From Muricauda sp. MAR_2010_75 (GTDB lineage: Bacteria > Bacteroidota > Bacteroidia > Flavobacteriales > Flavobacteriaceae), in the NCBI RefSeq assembly GCF_000745185.1, contig NZ_JQNJ01000001.1, forward strand, positions 1,325,501-1,389,500: 64,000 nt of DNA, given 5' to 3'. A program made the position numbers and the translations under genes. This document shows positions 25,813 to 33,958 of this stretch, one piece after another. The notes below the pieces were generated by a model that was not told the origin of the DNA, made no database searches, and was given only the letters and a program-made list of their open reading frames with translations. Position 1 is the first letter of the stretch, and each line of letters starts with the position of its first letter.

Positions 25813-26826
25813 ATGGCAAACTGTAATAAATTGTTTTTGGATTACAATGAAAATCTAAAAATACCTAGCGAAAAGAAAAAGAGACTTAAAAGTTCAAAGG
25901 AAACCCTTAGGGATAGGATTCGGAACCATTTTAAAAAGAATCATCCCGAATACGAACCAGAGTTCTATATTCAAGGGTCCTATAAAATGGGGACCACTAT
26001 TTTGACAAAGGATGAAGAATGTGATTTGGACGATGGGGTTTATTTTAAACGTGAAGCAGATGTAACAGCAACCACACTGCAAAAATGGGTTAAAGACGCG
26101 CTTGATGGAGCCACTAGTACCCCTGTAGAACATAGATCGAAATGTCTCAGGGTTATTTACAAGGCAGATTATCATATAGATTTTCCTGTCTATATTTTCC
26201 CTGATGGCGATGAACATCCTTCTTTGACCATAAAAAACGAAGGGTTTGAAGAAAGCGACCCGAAAGATGTTGTGGAATGGTACAAAAAGGAAAAAAAGAA
26301 AAATGAACAACTCAAAAGAATCGTAAAACACCTGAAAGGATGGGGAGACCACAAGCGCAACAAAATGCCTAGTGGGTTGGCAATGACCATTCTCGGTGCA
26401 GAAAACCTTCAACCCAATGAAAGGGATGATGTGGCATTGAAGGATACTTTAATCAAAATTCAAAAAACGTTAGATGGCAAATTTGAATGCATTGTACCTG
26501 CTACCCCTTATGATGACCTTTTCGAGAATTATGATGCAACGAGAAAATCTAATTTCCTGAACAATCTCGATGATTTTATACAAGACGCCAAAAAAGCTGT
26601 TGATGACGAACCCAACCAACTAAGGGCAAGCAAACTCTGGAGGAAACACTTAGGCGACAAATTTCCATTGGGTGCCGACGAAGATGTCGATGCAAAAGAA
26701 GCTTCTTTAAGGGCTATTTCGGCTGCAGTTTTAAGCGATAACGCATTTTCTGATAGTACCGGAAGAATTTCAACAGATAACACGGGGGTGAAAAACAAAC
26801 CCCATACCAACTATGGCGGGCAGTAA
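25813..26826 (+). CDS. CBASS CD-NTase (DncV-like cyclic dinucleotide synthase)
   Basis: A 337-residue cGAS/DncV-like nucleotidyltransferase. The nucleotidyltransferase motif reads FYIQGSYKMGT (G55, S56), then ECDLDDGVYF with the metal ligands D71 and D73, and the third acidic residue D123 in YHIDFPVYIF. N-terminal and overall pattern resemble the DncV clade, which usually makes 3',3'-cGAMP and pairs with CapV; the actual product is inferred. The C-terminus is a flexible Asn/Ser/Thr-rich tail ending Y-G-G-Q, of interest because E2-type CBASS partners conjugate this end. Its last 14 bp overlap the E2 gene. Confidence 0.93.
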   Translation: MANCNKLFLDYNENLKIPSEKKKRLKSSKETLRDRIRNHFKKNHPEYEPEFYIQGSYKMGTTILTKDEECDLDDGVYFKREADVTATTLQKWVKDALDGATSTPVEHRSKCLRVIYKADYHIDFPVYIFPDGDEHPSLTIKNEGFEESDPKDVVEWYKKEKKKNEQLKRIVKHLKGWGDHKRNKMPSGLAMTILGAENLQPNERDDVALKDTLIKIQKTLDGKFECIVPATPYDDLFENYDATRKSNFLNNLDDFIQDAKKAVDDEPNQLRASKLWRKHLGDKFPLGADEDVDAKEASLRAISAAVLSDNAFSDSTGRISTDNTGVKNKPHTNYGGQ

Positions 26827-27283
26827 ATATCATCGTAATAGATTCAACGGTAGGGAAATTAATCCCTATACTAGATTCATCCTCTCAAGGGAGAAAAAAA
26901 CCATTGAAGCTAATTATGAGTTTTTAAAATGCTCAATAAACAAAAACCACCTTAAGTGTAAAGGCATTGTCAAACCCACCGAAATGTCAAGGGAATATGA
27001 AATTGAAATACTATATGATGGAATCAACAGTCCCAAGGTTTTAGTGGTTAATCCAGCTATTGAATATAATGATGATATACATATGTTTCCAAAGGACAAC
27101 AGCCTTTGTTTATACCATTCAGAAACCGATAATTTTTACTGGGATTTCAGAAAGCATCATTTATTCGACACCATCATACCTTGGACCTTAGAATGGTTTG
27201 TTTTTTACGAACTTTATTTAATCACTGGAAAATGGGAGCATCCATTCAAACCTCATAAAAGAATTAAAGAAGAAGCCAAATAA
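26813..27283 (+). CDS. CBASS E2-like conjugating protein (type II-short Cap2-like)
   Basis: A 156-residue protein with features of the prokaryotic E2/UBC family of CBASS. A beta-rich N-terminal half (about 30-85) ends in HMFPKDNSLCLYHSETDNFYWD, with C99 as predicted catalytic cysteine. A helical C-terminus follows (IIPWTLEWFVFYELYLITGKWEHP). No E1 or JAB gene is present, so this is the short type II layout, in which a lone E2 is thought to bind or conjugate the CD-NTase C-terminus and prime it. It overlaps the cyclase gene by 14 bp. The assignment rests on the motif and the locus context. Confidence 0.82.
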   Translation: MAGSKYHRNRFNGREINPYTRFILSREKKTIEANYEFLKCSINKNHLKCKGIVKPTEMSREYEIEILYDGINSPKVLVVNPAIEYNDDIHMFPKDNSLCLYHSETDNFYWDFRKHHLFDTIIPWTLEWFVFYELYLITGKWEHPFKPHKRIKEEAK

Positions 27284-27284
27284 A

Positions 27285-27980
27285 ATGCAAGACAATATTG
27301 CTATTCTTAAAAATACACAATCGGGGATTGTTGCCGATACGGTTATCACTTTAAATGATACCATTTCACTGGACCTTAAGCAACACCTTATTTTACCAGA
27401 TAATGAAATTGTTGTTTACACTAAACAAGAACCTTTAAGTGGGATTGAATACTGGGGGCTTTGGATTGCGGCAGTTGCTGCGGTTATTGCAATGTTATCG
27501 AGTGTATCTTCAATAAAGAAACTTTTCAAAAAAGACGAAGAGCAGCAACAACGTATCAATCTTCAACAACAACAAATTGAGGGGCAACAAAATCAAATAA
27601 ACGAATTGATTAAGTTGAACAAATTATTTGAAAAAAGAGTGCGAATGACCGTTAAACCACATTTATGGAGCAATGGAAGCGGTTATAATGGCACGGATCA
27701 GACAATCCACATTAAATTGGATAATCGAGGTGAAATCGCTTTCTATAAAGGATTTGAAACTCTTGAAGGAGAGGGTGCTTTTTGGCTTCAAGAGTGGGAT
27801 CAGGATATTCCAATAAAAAAAGACGGATACATACAATTATCAGGTAATACCGCTGCTCACCCTACAAAAACTTATTTTAGAATTAAAATTCATTATTATG
27901 ACAGTGAAAGTTTTAATTACGAAACAATCATTGAATGGAATAATGGAAAAGTCAGATTTCTGGAAACAAATGAGCTATGA
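27285..27980 (+). CDS. Unrecognised one-TM coiled-coil protein in the CBASS/RM operon
   Basis: A 231-residue protein I cannot assign. It has a short N-terminal beta-like region (1-52), one transmembrane segment (about 55-75, YWGLWIAAVAAVIAMLSSVSS), a glutamine-rich coiled coil (about 80-117, EEQQQRINLQQQQIEGQQNQ) and a beta-rich C-terminal domain (about 120-231). It starts 1 bp after the E2 stop and overlaps the next gene by ATGA, so it is firmly part of the operon. It may be an extra CBASS component, a membrane sensor for the AlbA_2 protein, or an independent defence protein. Confidence 0.75.
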   Translation: MQDNIAILKNTQSGIVADTVITLNDTISLDLKQHLILPDNEIVVYTKQEPLSGIEYWGLWIAAVAAVIAMLSSVSSIKKLFKKDEEQQQRINLQQQQIEGQQNQINELIKLNKLFEKRVRMTVKPHLWSNGSGYNGTDQTIHIKLDNRGEIAFYKGFETLEGEGAFWLQEWDQDIPIKKDGYIQLSGNTAAHPTKTYFRIKIHYYDSESFNYETIIEWNNGKVRFLETNEL

Positions 27981-29656
27981 CCATTACAGAATTACAAAAA
28001 CTAAAGGAATCAGAGAACAGGGTCGAGTTTAAAGAAGCTCGAACCAATTTTCCTTGGAACGGTGGTAGCCATACCGAACAAAAAGATAGGAGAAAATGCT
28101 ATCTGGGTTATATAGTGGCATTGGCCAATGAAGGTGGCGGACATCTGGTTTTGGGAATGGCAGATAAAGTACCACATACCGTGGTGGGCAGTGATTTTGC
28201 TGAGGGGAAAATTGGGGCATTGGAAGATGCCGTTTATGCGCATTTGGGTATTCGTGTACATATTGAAGAGCTATTCGACGAAAATGAAAATCGGGTAGTA
28301 GTAACCGAAATTCCATCTAGACCTCTTGGACGAACCTTGAAATTTGAAGGCGTACCCCTAATGAGAACAGGGGATAGTCTACGAAATATGTCAGATGAAG
28401 AAGTATTTAAAATTTTATCGGAACAAGAACCGGACTTTTCGGCCCTAATATGCAAAGGGTTATCAATGGGAGACCTGGATGAAGAAGCCATAACTATCTT
28501 AAAGGAGAAATACGCCCGTAAACAGAACAACCCTGCATTTGAAAAATTACCTACCGAACAAGTTTTGAATGACCTGAGCCTAGGCACTACCGAAGGACTT
28601 ACCTATGCATCCTTGATTTTGTTGGGCAAAAACGAGGCTTTAAAAAAATATTTGCCCAACGCACAAGTCAATATAGAGTTTAGGCAATCGCCTAATCAAA
28701 TCCATTTTGATAAACGGGAAGTGTTTTTGGAACCATTGTTTGTGGCCATCGATAAGATTTGGAATCATCTGAACGCTCGTAACAGGGAAAATAAAATTGA
28801 TGAAGGCCCTTATAAATTTGACCTTCCCTATTTCAATGAGGAAGTGATACGAGAATCGGTACTCAATGCCATTGCGCACAGGGATTATTCCATTCAAAGT
28901 GAGACGGTCATTAAGCAGTTTCCAGACCGTATTACCATATTAAATGCCGGAGGTTTTCCAAAAGGGGTTACCCTTGAAAATCTTATAAAGGTTAGTAGCG
29001 TTCCCAGGAGTCGTTTATTGACGGACATACTACAAAAAACAGGTCTGGTTGAACGTTCAGGACAAGGAGTGGACAAAATATATAGGATTACCCTTTCAGA
29101 AGGAAAACCTGAACCGGACTACTCTAAAACGGATATGTTTCAAGTAGAGCTGACCATACATGGCGAAGTTGAAGACAAGGCTTTTGCAGCTTTTATAGAA
29201 GGAGTACAAAGCGCAAGGGATGAACATAACAAAATGGGCACCTATGAGGTCATAGGATTGTTCCATGTAAAAGAAGGAAAGTCGGAATTGGTCGAAGAGA
29301 GTGTCCTACATGGCTTATATGAACACGGTAATGTTACAAAAACAGGGGGTAATGCCAGTGATAGATATGTTCTTTCTGAAGAATATTATTCTCTTAAAAA
29401 TCAAAGTCCGGAAATAGGAGGGTTTAGAATAATCGATCTGGAAAGGGTTTTGGAAGTGTTCAAACACCAAGACAAGGCAAAGATGGGAGATTTCATTTCA
29501 GTTTTTGATAAAGATCTAAATAGGGACCAGGTTAGATATTTAATAGACAAATTAATTGATAAAGTAATTACCAAGGAGGGAGCTGGTAGTGGTACTTATT
29601 ATAGACTTATACGAGGAATTAAAGATCCAAATGATATTAAAGCTATTCTAGATTAA
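27977..29656 (+). CDS. AlbA_2 (Schlafen-like) domain putative regulator/ATP-binding protein
   Basis: The 559-residue protein begins with an AlbA_2/Schlafen-type domain (ESENRVEFKEAR at the start; YIVALANEGGGHLVLGMADK, about 46-65; about 1-130 in all). A COG2865-type region follows with GHKL-like sequence VLNAIAHRDYSIQSE (about 295-310) and GLVERSGQGVDKIYR (about 356-370). The C-terminus is winged-helix-like. Such genes often sit between hsdS and hsdR in type I loci, with an unproven role in regulation or defence. It overlaps the preceding gene by ATGA. The reading frame continues open for 41 codons past its TAA. Confidence 0.85.
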   Translation: MTITELQKLKESENRVEFKEARTNFPWNGGSHTEQKDRRKCYLGYIVALANEGGGHLVLGMADKVPHTVVGSDFAEGKIGALEDAVYAHLGIRVHIEELFDENENRVVVTEIPSRPLGRTLKFEGVPLMRTGDSLRNMSDEEVFKILSEQEPDFSALICKGLSMGDLDEEAITILKEKYARKQNNPAFEKLPTEQVLNDLSLGTTEGLTYASLILLGKNEALKKYLPNAQVNIEFRQSPNQIHFDKREVFLEPLFVAIDKIWNHLNARNRENKIDEGPYKFDLPYFNEEVIRESVLNAIAHRDYSIQSETVIKQFPDRITILNAGGFPKGVTLENLIKVSSVPRSRLLTDILQKTGLVERSGQGVDKIYRITLSEGKPEPDYSKTDMFQVELTIHGEVEDKAFAAFIEGVQSARDEHNKMGTYEVIGLFHVKEGKSELVEESVLHGLYEHGNVTKTGGNASDRYVLSEEYYSLKNQSPEIGGFRIIDLERVLEVFKHQDKAKMGDFISVFDKDLNRDQVRYLIDKLIDKVITKEGAGSGTYYRLIRGIKDPNDIKAILD

Positions 29657-29928
29657 AGTATAGATCAATTCCCTAAAACAAGAATTGAATTACCTAAAGA
29701 AGATCTTAAAATTAATGAAGTAGTTAAAAGTGCTTTTACAGATAATCCATTGAAACAACCTATAAACAAGGTGTTATAGTGATTTTGAATAAAAAATATA
29801 AAAAGGATGAATATACTTTTCTATTCCCCAAAAAATATTTCAATTCCCCAAAATGGATTGTTTCAACTGCAACTCTCTATAGGCACTGTACATAGAGGGG
29901 TTCAGTACGCACTAAACCATTGGTAAAA
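29657..29928 (+). other. AT-rich gap between AlbA_2 gene and hsdR with two short protein-like frames
   Basis: After the TAA at 29654-29656 the same frame stays open to a TAG at 29777-29779, with protein-like sequence such as EVVKSAFTDNPLKQPINKVL. A GTG frame starting on the last base of that TAG runs to 29895 (38 codons). Neither is convincing as a gene; they may be eroded C-terminal sequence or a decayed gene. The repeated ATTCCCCAAAA sequence at about 29823 and 29845 and the upstream region of hsdR also lie here. Confidence 0.5.
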
Positions 29929-32900
29929 ATGAACATAAACTATAAAGAATATCAAGATTCACAATTGCCCGCATTGTCCCTATTAAAAAAAATAGGGTGG
30001 CAATACATTTCTCCCGATGAAGCTTTTAAAGCTAGAGGAGAAATGTTCTCAAATGTATTATTGGATGATATTTTGGAGGAGAGGCTTCACGCCATTAATA
30101 GTTTTGAATATAAAAGGGAGTCCTATAAATTCTCAAGAGGAAGTATTCAGGGAGCAATAAACGCTTTAAAAAATGTTCCTTATGAAGGATTGGTGCAAAC
30201 CAATGAACGTGTTTACGATTTATTGACCTTGGGAAAAAGTTTTAATGAAACCGTTCAGGGTGACCGCAAGGCTTATACCATAAATTATATTGATTGGAAA
30301 AAACCGGGTAACAATGTTTTTCATGTAACAGATGAATTTGAGATTGAAGGATTAAAAGGGAAGCGACGTCCGGACCTGGTGCTATTTGTAAACGGAATCC
30401 CTTTTGTAGTCATCGAAAACAAACGGCGGGATAAAAACGAATCATTAGAAGAAGGTATTTCCCAAAATATCCGAAACCAAAAGCCCAAAACAGGCATTCC
30501 CAAGCTGTTTTATTATGCGCAACTCTTACTCGCAGTTCAGCCCAATGAGGTGAAATATGCCGTCACGGGAACTCCTGCCAAATTCTGGTCGGTTTGGAAA
30601 GAAAACGTTGAAAAGGAAGTATCCAAGTTATTGTCAAAAACGACAAATAGCACGCTTCCGGAAAATAGATTGGCAACAGAACAGGATAAAAGTATTTATG
30701 CCCTTTGTAATCCAAACAGGTTACTTGACATCGTCTACAAGTACATCGTTTACGATGGGCCTCACAAAAAGGTTTGTCGGTACCAGCAATATTTTGCCGT
30801 TCAGGAAACACTGACCCGTATTAAGCAAAAGGACAAAGAAGGTAATAGAAAAGGGGGAGTTATTTGGCATACCACGGGGAGCGGAAAATCGTTGACAATG
30901 GTCATGCTCTCAAAAGCACTGGCCTTGGAACCTTCAATTGAATCGCCAAGGGTTATTGTGGTTACCGATAGAATCAATCTTGACAAACAAATTTTCAAAA
31001 CCTTCGTCAATTGTGGGAAGAGCGTAAAAAAGGCCAAAAGCGGAAATGATTTGGTTGAGATACTTCAAGATAGAAGTAATGAAATCATAACCACTATAAT
31101 TGATAAATTCAAAGTAGCCACTAAAAAATCATTTAAGGACACATCGCAAAATATATTCGTTCTGGTTGACGAAAGCCATCGAAGCCAATACGGTCTGGCC
31201 CATGCAAACATGAAGAGAATCGTTCCAAATGCGGCCTACATTGGATTCACTGGAACCCCTCTGATGAAATCTGAAAAAAGTACATCCAAAAAATTTGGAG
31301 GCTTTATCCATAAGTATACCATAGACCAAGCAGTGAAAGACGGGGCCGTTCTACCTCTTTTATACGAAGGTAGATCCGCAAAATTAACTATAAACAAAGC
31401 TCAAATAGACAAAGGCTTTGAACGTCTTTCTGCCCCGTTAAGTGAAGAAGCTCAAAAAGACCTAAAAAGAAAATTTTCTTCCATTTCAAAAATCTATGAA
31501 GCCGACCATGTCATAGAGGAAATTGCATACGATATATCAAAGCATTTTGTGCAGAACTGGCAGGGCACAGGTTTTAAGGCCCAATTAGCTGTTCCTAAAA
31601 TCGATACTGCAATCAAATATCAAAAGTATTTTGAATCGCAGACTGATGCCAGTTTAAACATAAATACAAAGGTAGTTTTTACTCCTAAGGATGACAGAAA
31701 GGATAATGAAGATGTTTGGAGCGAGAGTAGTAGCGAGGCCGTTGCCTATTGGAATCAGTTATTGGAAAAATATCGTGACCAAGAAACTTATGAAAATTGG
31801 GTCATCGAAAAATTCAATGACGATTCTAAAGAAGTTGAAATAATCATTGTAGTAAGTAAACTATTGACAGGTTTTGATGCTCCGAGGAATACTGTATTGT
31901 ATCTAGCAAAGCCGTTGAAAGCCCATAATCTGTTACAGGCAATTGCCCGGGTTAATAGATTGTTTAATGGCAAAGAACACGGCCATATTATTGATTATAT
32001 CGGTGTTCTTGGTAAACTGGATGAAGCCTTAACAGAATATAGTGCATTGGAAGATTTTGATGAAGAAGACCTGACCAATGCGGTTACCGATATTGGAGAG
32101 GTCATAGCCAAGGTTCCTGTTACACATGCCAATGTTTGGGATGTTTTTAAAGGCGTTTATAACAAGAATGATATTGAGACCTTAGAACGTCATATATCTG
32201 CCAAAGACATAAGGGATGAATTTTATGACAGGGTTTCCATATTTGCCCGTACACTTCAAACAGCCTTAGCCTCTGACGAATTATATATAACATTTTCCGA
32301 TGCAGAAATTGTATTCTATAAAAGTGAGCTCAAAAAGTTCCAAAGTCTTCGAATTTCAGTTCAATTACGCTATGCAGAGGCAATTTCCTATAAAGAATAT
32401 GAACCTCGTGTAAAGAAACTTCTTGATAGTTATATTGACGTTGAAAGCGTTGAACTCCTCACCACAGACCTAAACATTTTTGAAAAGGACAAAGTTGAGG
32501 AAGCCCTTGAAACATATGGAAAAACCCCCGCTTCTAAGGCTGATTTTATCGCACATCAAATGAAAAAGGTTATCTCTGAAAAAATGGAAGAGGATGAAGC
32601 CTTTTATAAAAAATTCTCTGAGTTGATAGAAAAAACAATTTCAGAGTTCCAAGCTGGGCGAATTCAAGAATCGGAATATCTCCAGTCAATACTAAATATA
32701 AAAAACAACTTGGTCAATGGTGTGCAAAAAGGAATTCCCACAATTTTACAGTCTGACCCAAAAGCTAGGGCCTTTTACGGGGCAGTAAATGAAGTTTTGT
32801 CAAAAAATCATGATACAGAAACCTTAGAAAGACTAAATGATCAACTGGCAAATATGGGGTTGAGTATTTCGAGACTTGTTGAAGGTTCTATCATTAGGGA

Positions 32901-33054
32901 TTGGAAAAGAAATCTGGATGTTCAAAGAAAAATGGAAAACGACATTGAAGATTACCTAATTGAAAATCGAAAAAAATTAGGGCTTGAAATCACCTTTGAT
33001 GAAATTGATGGTATTCTTCTCAAATGTTTAAAAGTTGCTAAACATAACTATTGA
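29929..33054 (+). CDS. hsdR: Type I restriction enzyme endonuclease/translocase subunit
   Basis: A 1041-residue HsdR that cleaves DNA after ATP-driven translocation in complex with HsdM and HsdS. The nuclease PD-(D/E)XK motif is KRRPDLVLF...FVVIENKRR (D149, E163, K165). Helicase motifs are Walker A TTGSGKS (316-322), DESH (414-417), motif III FTGTP and motif VI region QAIARVNRLFNG. The ATG at 29929 is preferred over a TTG three codons upstream. It is separated from hsdM/hsdS by the CBASS genes and the AlbA_2 gene. The 272-bp gap before it may carry its own promoter. Confidence 0.96.
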   Translation: MNINYKEYQDSQLPALSLLKKIGWQYISPDEAFKARGEMFSNVLLDDILEERLHAINSFEYKRESYKFSRGSIQGAINALKNVPYEGLVQTNERVYDLLTLGKSFNETVQGDRKAYTINYIDWKKPGNNVFHVTDEFEIEGLKGKRRPDLVLFVNGIPFVVIENKRRDKNESLEEGISQNIRNQKPKTGIPKLFYYAQLLLAVQPNEVKYAVTGTPAKFWSVWKENVEKEVSKLLSKTTNSTLPENRLATEQDKSIYALCNPNRLLDIVYKYIVYDGPHKKVCRYQQYFAVQETLTRIKQKDKEGNRKGGVIWHTTGSGKSLTMVMLSKALALEPSIESPRVIVVTDRINLDKQIFKTFVNCGKSVKKAKSGNDLVEILQDRSNEIITTIIDKFKVATKKSFKDTSQNIFVLVDESHRSQYGLAHANMKRIVPNAAYIGFTGTPLMKSEKSTSKKFGGFIHKYTIDQAVKDGAVLPLLYEGRSAKLTINKAQIDKGFERLSAPLSEEAQKDLKRKFSSISKIYEADHVIEEIAYDISKHFVQNWQGTGFKAQLAVPKIDTAIKYQKYFESQTDASLNINTKVVFTPKDDRKDNEDVWSESSSEAVAYWNQLLEKYRDQETYENWVIEKFNDDSKEVEIIIVVSKLLTGFDAPRNTVLYLAKPLKAHNLLQAIARVNRLFNGKEHGHIIDYIGVLGKLDEALTEYSALEDFDEEDLTNAVTDIGEVIAKVPVTHANVWDVFKGVYNKNDIETLERHISAKDIRDEFYDRVSIFARTLQTALASDELYITFSDAEIVFYKSELKKFQSLRISVQLRYAEAISYKEYEPRVKKLLDSYIDVESVELLTTDLNIFEKDKVEEALETYGKTPASKADFIAHQMKKVISEKMEEDEAFYKKFSELIEKTISEFQAGRIQESEYLQSILNIKNNLVNGVQKGIPTILQSDPKARAFYGAVNEVLSKNHDTETLERLNDQLANMGLSISRLVEGSIIRDWKRNLDVQRKMENDIEDYLIENRKKLGLEITFDEIDGILLKCLKVAKHNY

Positions 33055-33752
33055 TGCATTTGACCAATTATGGTTCAAAAGAGTTATTTTTTGAACTAAA
33101 ACAATCTAAAAGAAAGACGCTTACAATTGAAGTTCATCCAGATTCTTCAATAGTAGTATTTGCACCAGATAATATTTCGGTAAAAGACATAAAAAAGCAT
33201 GTTGAAAAAAAAGGTAGGTGGATAGTTAAACAACAGGCTTTTTTTGAGCAGTTTTTACCAAGAACACCCGAACGTAAATATGTTTCAGGAGAAACACATT
33301 TTTATTTAGGCAAGGGTTATCTTTTGAAGGTTATTAAAGGAGATAAAAATGATGTGAAACTCAAACATGGAAAACTTCTTGTAACAATAAAAAAAGAAGG
33401 TCTAGATCATGTCAGAAAAGTTTTGGCTTATTGGTATTATTTACATGCGGACAAAAAAGTAAAAGAAATTGCAGACAATGTATATTCTCAGTTTAAGGAA
33501 TACAAATTTGAAAAACCAAAAATTGAACTAAAACGAATGCCCAAGCGATGGGGAAGCTGCAATACCAAAGACAATATCAAAATCAACCCAGAAGTTATTA
33601 AGGCCCCTGCAAAATGCGTTGAATATGTACTAATTCATGAGTTTTGCCACATGGTAATTCCAAATCATAAAAAGGAATTCTATAATCTTTTATCAGAGAA
33701 AATGCCCAATTGGAAAAAGTGGAAAGACAGACTAGAAAAAAGTTCATCCTAG
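33054..33752 (+). CDS. YgjP-like (SprT/DUF45) zinc metallopeptidase
   Basis: A 232-residue protein of the YgjP/M48-like family. The zinc-binding motif VLIHEFCHMVIPNH (HExxH about residue 196-200, third His in NHKKEF) and the preceding KRMPKRWGSCNTKDNIKINPEVI block are diagnostic. The N-terminal half has basic nucleic-acid-facing character. Members are common at the end of type I RM operons right after hsdR and may process HsdR or protect against self-damage; the role is unproven. The start overlaps the hsdR stop (TGATG), so translation is coupled. Confidence 0.9.
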   Translation: MHLTNYGSKELFFELKQSKRKTLTIEVHPDSSIVVFAPDNISVKDIKKHVEKKGRWIVKQQAFFEQFLPRTPERKYVSGETHFYLGKGYLLKVIKGDKNDVKLKHGKLLVTIKKEGLDHVRKVLAYWYYLHADKKVKEIADNVYSQFKEYKFEKPKIELKRMPKRWGSCNTKDNIKINPEVIKAPAKCVEYVLIHEFCHMVIPNHKKEFYNLLSEKMPNWKKWKDRLEKSSS

Positions 33753-33754
33753 AT

Positions 33755-33775
33755 TTTGCCCCCTAATATGCCCCC
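33755..33775. repeat. TTTGCCCCCTAATATGCCCCC repeat, right end of element
   Basis: It is a near copy, in the same orientation, of the pair at 14274-14295. It lies 3 bp after the stop codon of the last element gene and 48 bp before the right attachment repeat. Direct copies at both ends support an integration/excision role. Confidence 0.6.
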
Positions 33776-33786
33776 TGTCAAAAAAC

Positions 33787-33819
33787 AAACCCTTCTAAAT
33801 CAATGACTTAGAAGGGTTT
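33787..33819. terminator. Bidirectional terminator at the right end of the element
   Basis: A perfect 12-bp stem (AAACCCTTCTAA/TTAGAAGGGTTT) with a 9-base loop is flanked by an A-run and a short T-run. It ends the element's plus-strand operon and, on the minus strand, lies just past the tRNA 3' end, so it can replace the tRNA's original terminator displaced to 14105. Confidence 0.75.
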
Positions 33820-33822
33820 TCC

Positions 33823-33836
33823 GTGGTCCCACCTGG
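33823..33836. repeat. Right attachment repeat within tRNA 3' end
   Basis: The 14-bp GTGGTCCCACCTGG is identical to 14150-14163. On the minus strand it is the 3' side of the T stem plus the acceptor strand and discriminator base of the tRNA gene. Integration here rebuilt the tRNA 3' end, so the gene stays intact. Confidence 0.8.
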
Positions 33837-33897
33837 GCTCGAACCAGGGACCCCCTGATTATGAGTCAGGTGCTCTAACCAGCTGAGCTATAGGACC
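33824..33897 (-). tRNA. tRNA with CAT anticodon (elongator Met, or Ile2)
   Basis: A 74-nt cloverleaf on the minus strand. The acceptor GGTCCTA pairs with TGGGACC, the D arm is GCTC-AGCTGGTTA-GAGC, the anticodon arm CCTGA-CTCATAA-TCAGG reads CAT, and the T arm is CCTGG-TTCGAGC-CCAGG. The discriminator is A and CCA is not encoded. Elongator tRNA-Met is preferred, but the lysidine-modified tRNA-Ile2, which also has a CAT gene anticodon, cannot be excluded by eye; it lacks initiator features such as the three G-C anticodon-stem pairs. Its 3' end is the element's integration site. Confidence 0.9.
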
Positions 33898-33958
33898 CGC
33901 AATTTTTGCGGATGCAATATTAGTGTTTATTTTGCTTTACCGCAAGGTTTTAACGCTG

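Larger units (their letters stand above)
14150..33836. mobile_element. tRNA-integrated mobilizable element carrying type I RM plus CBASS defence genes
   Basis: About 19.7 kb, bounded by 14-bp direct repeats at 14150 and 33823. The integrase gene is adjacent to the left end and the target tRNA is at the right end. Backbone genes are a tyrosine integrase, HTH/excisionase-like protein, helicase-like ATPase, Toprim primase-like protein, MobC and MobA relaxase. No type IV secretion or coupling-protein genes are present, so it would need a helper conjugative element. Cargo is a type I restriction-modification operon with an embedded CBASS. The cargo half is visibly more AT-rich than the flanking chromosome. 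Confidence 0.85.
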
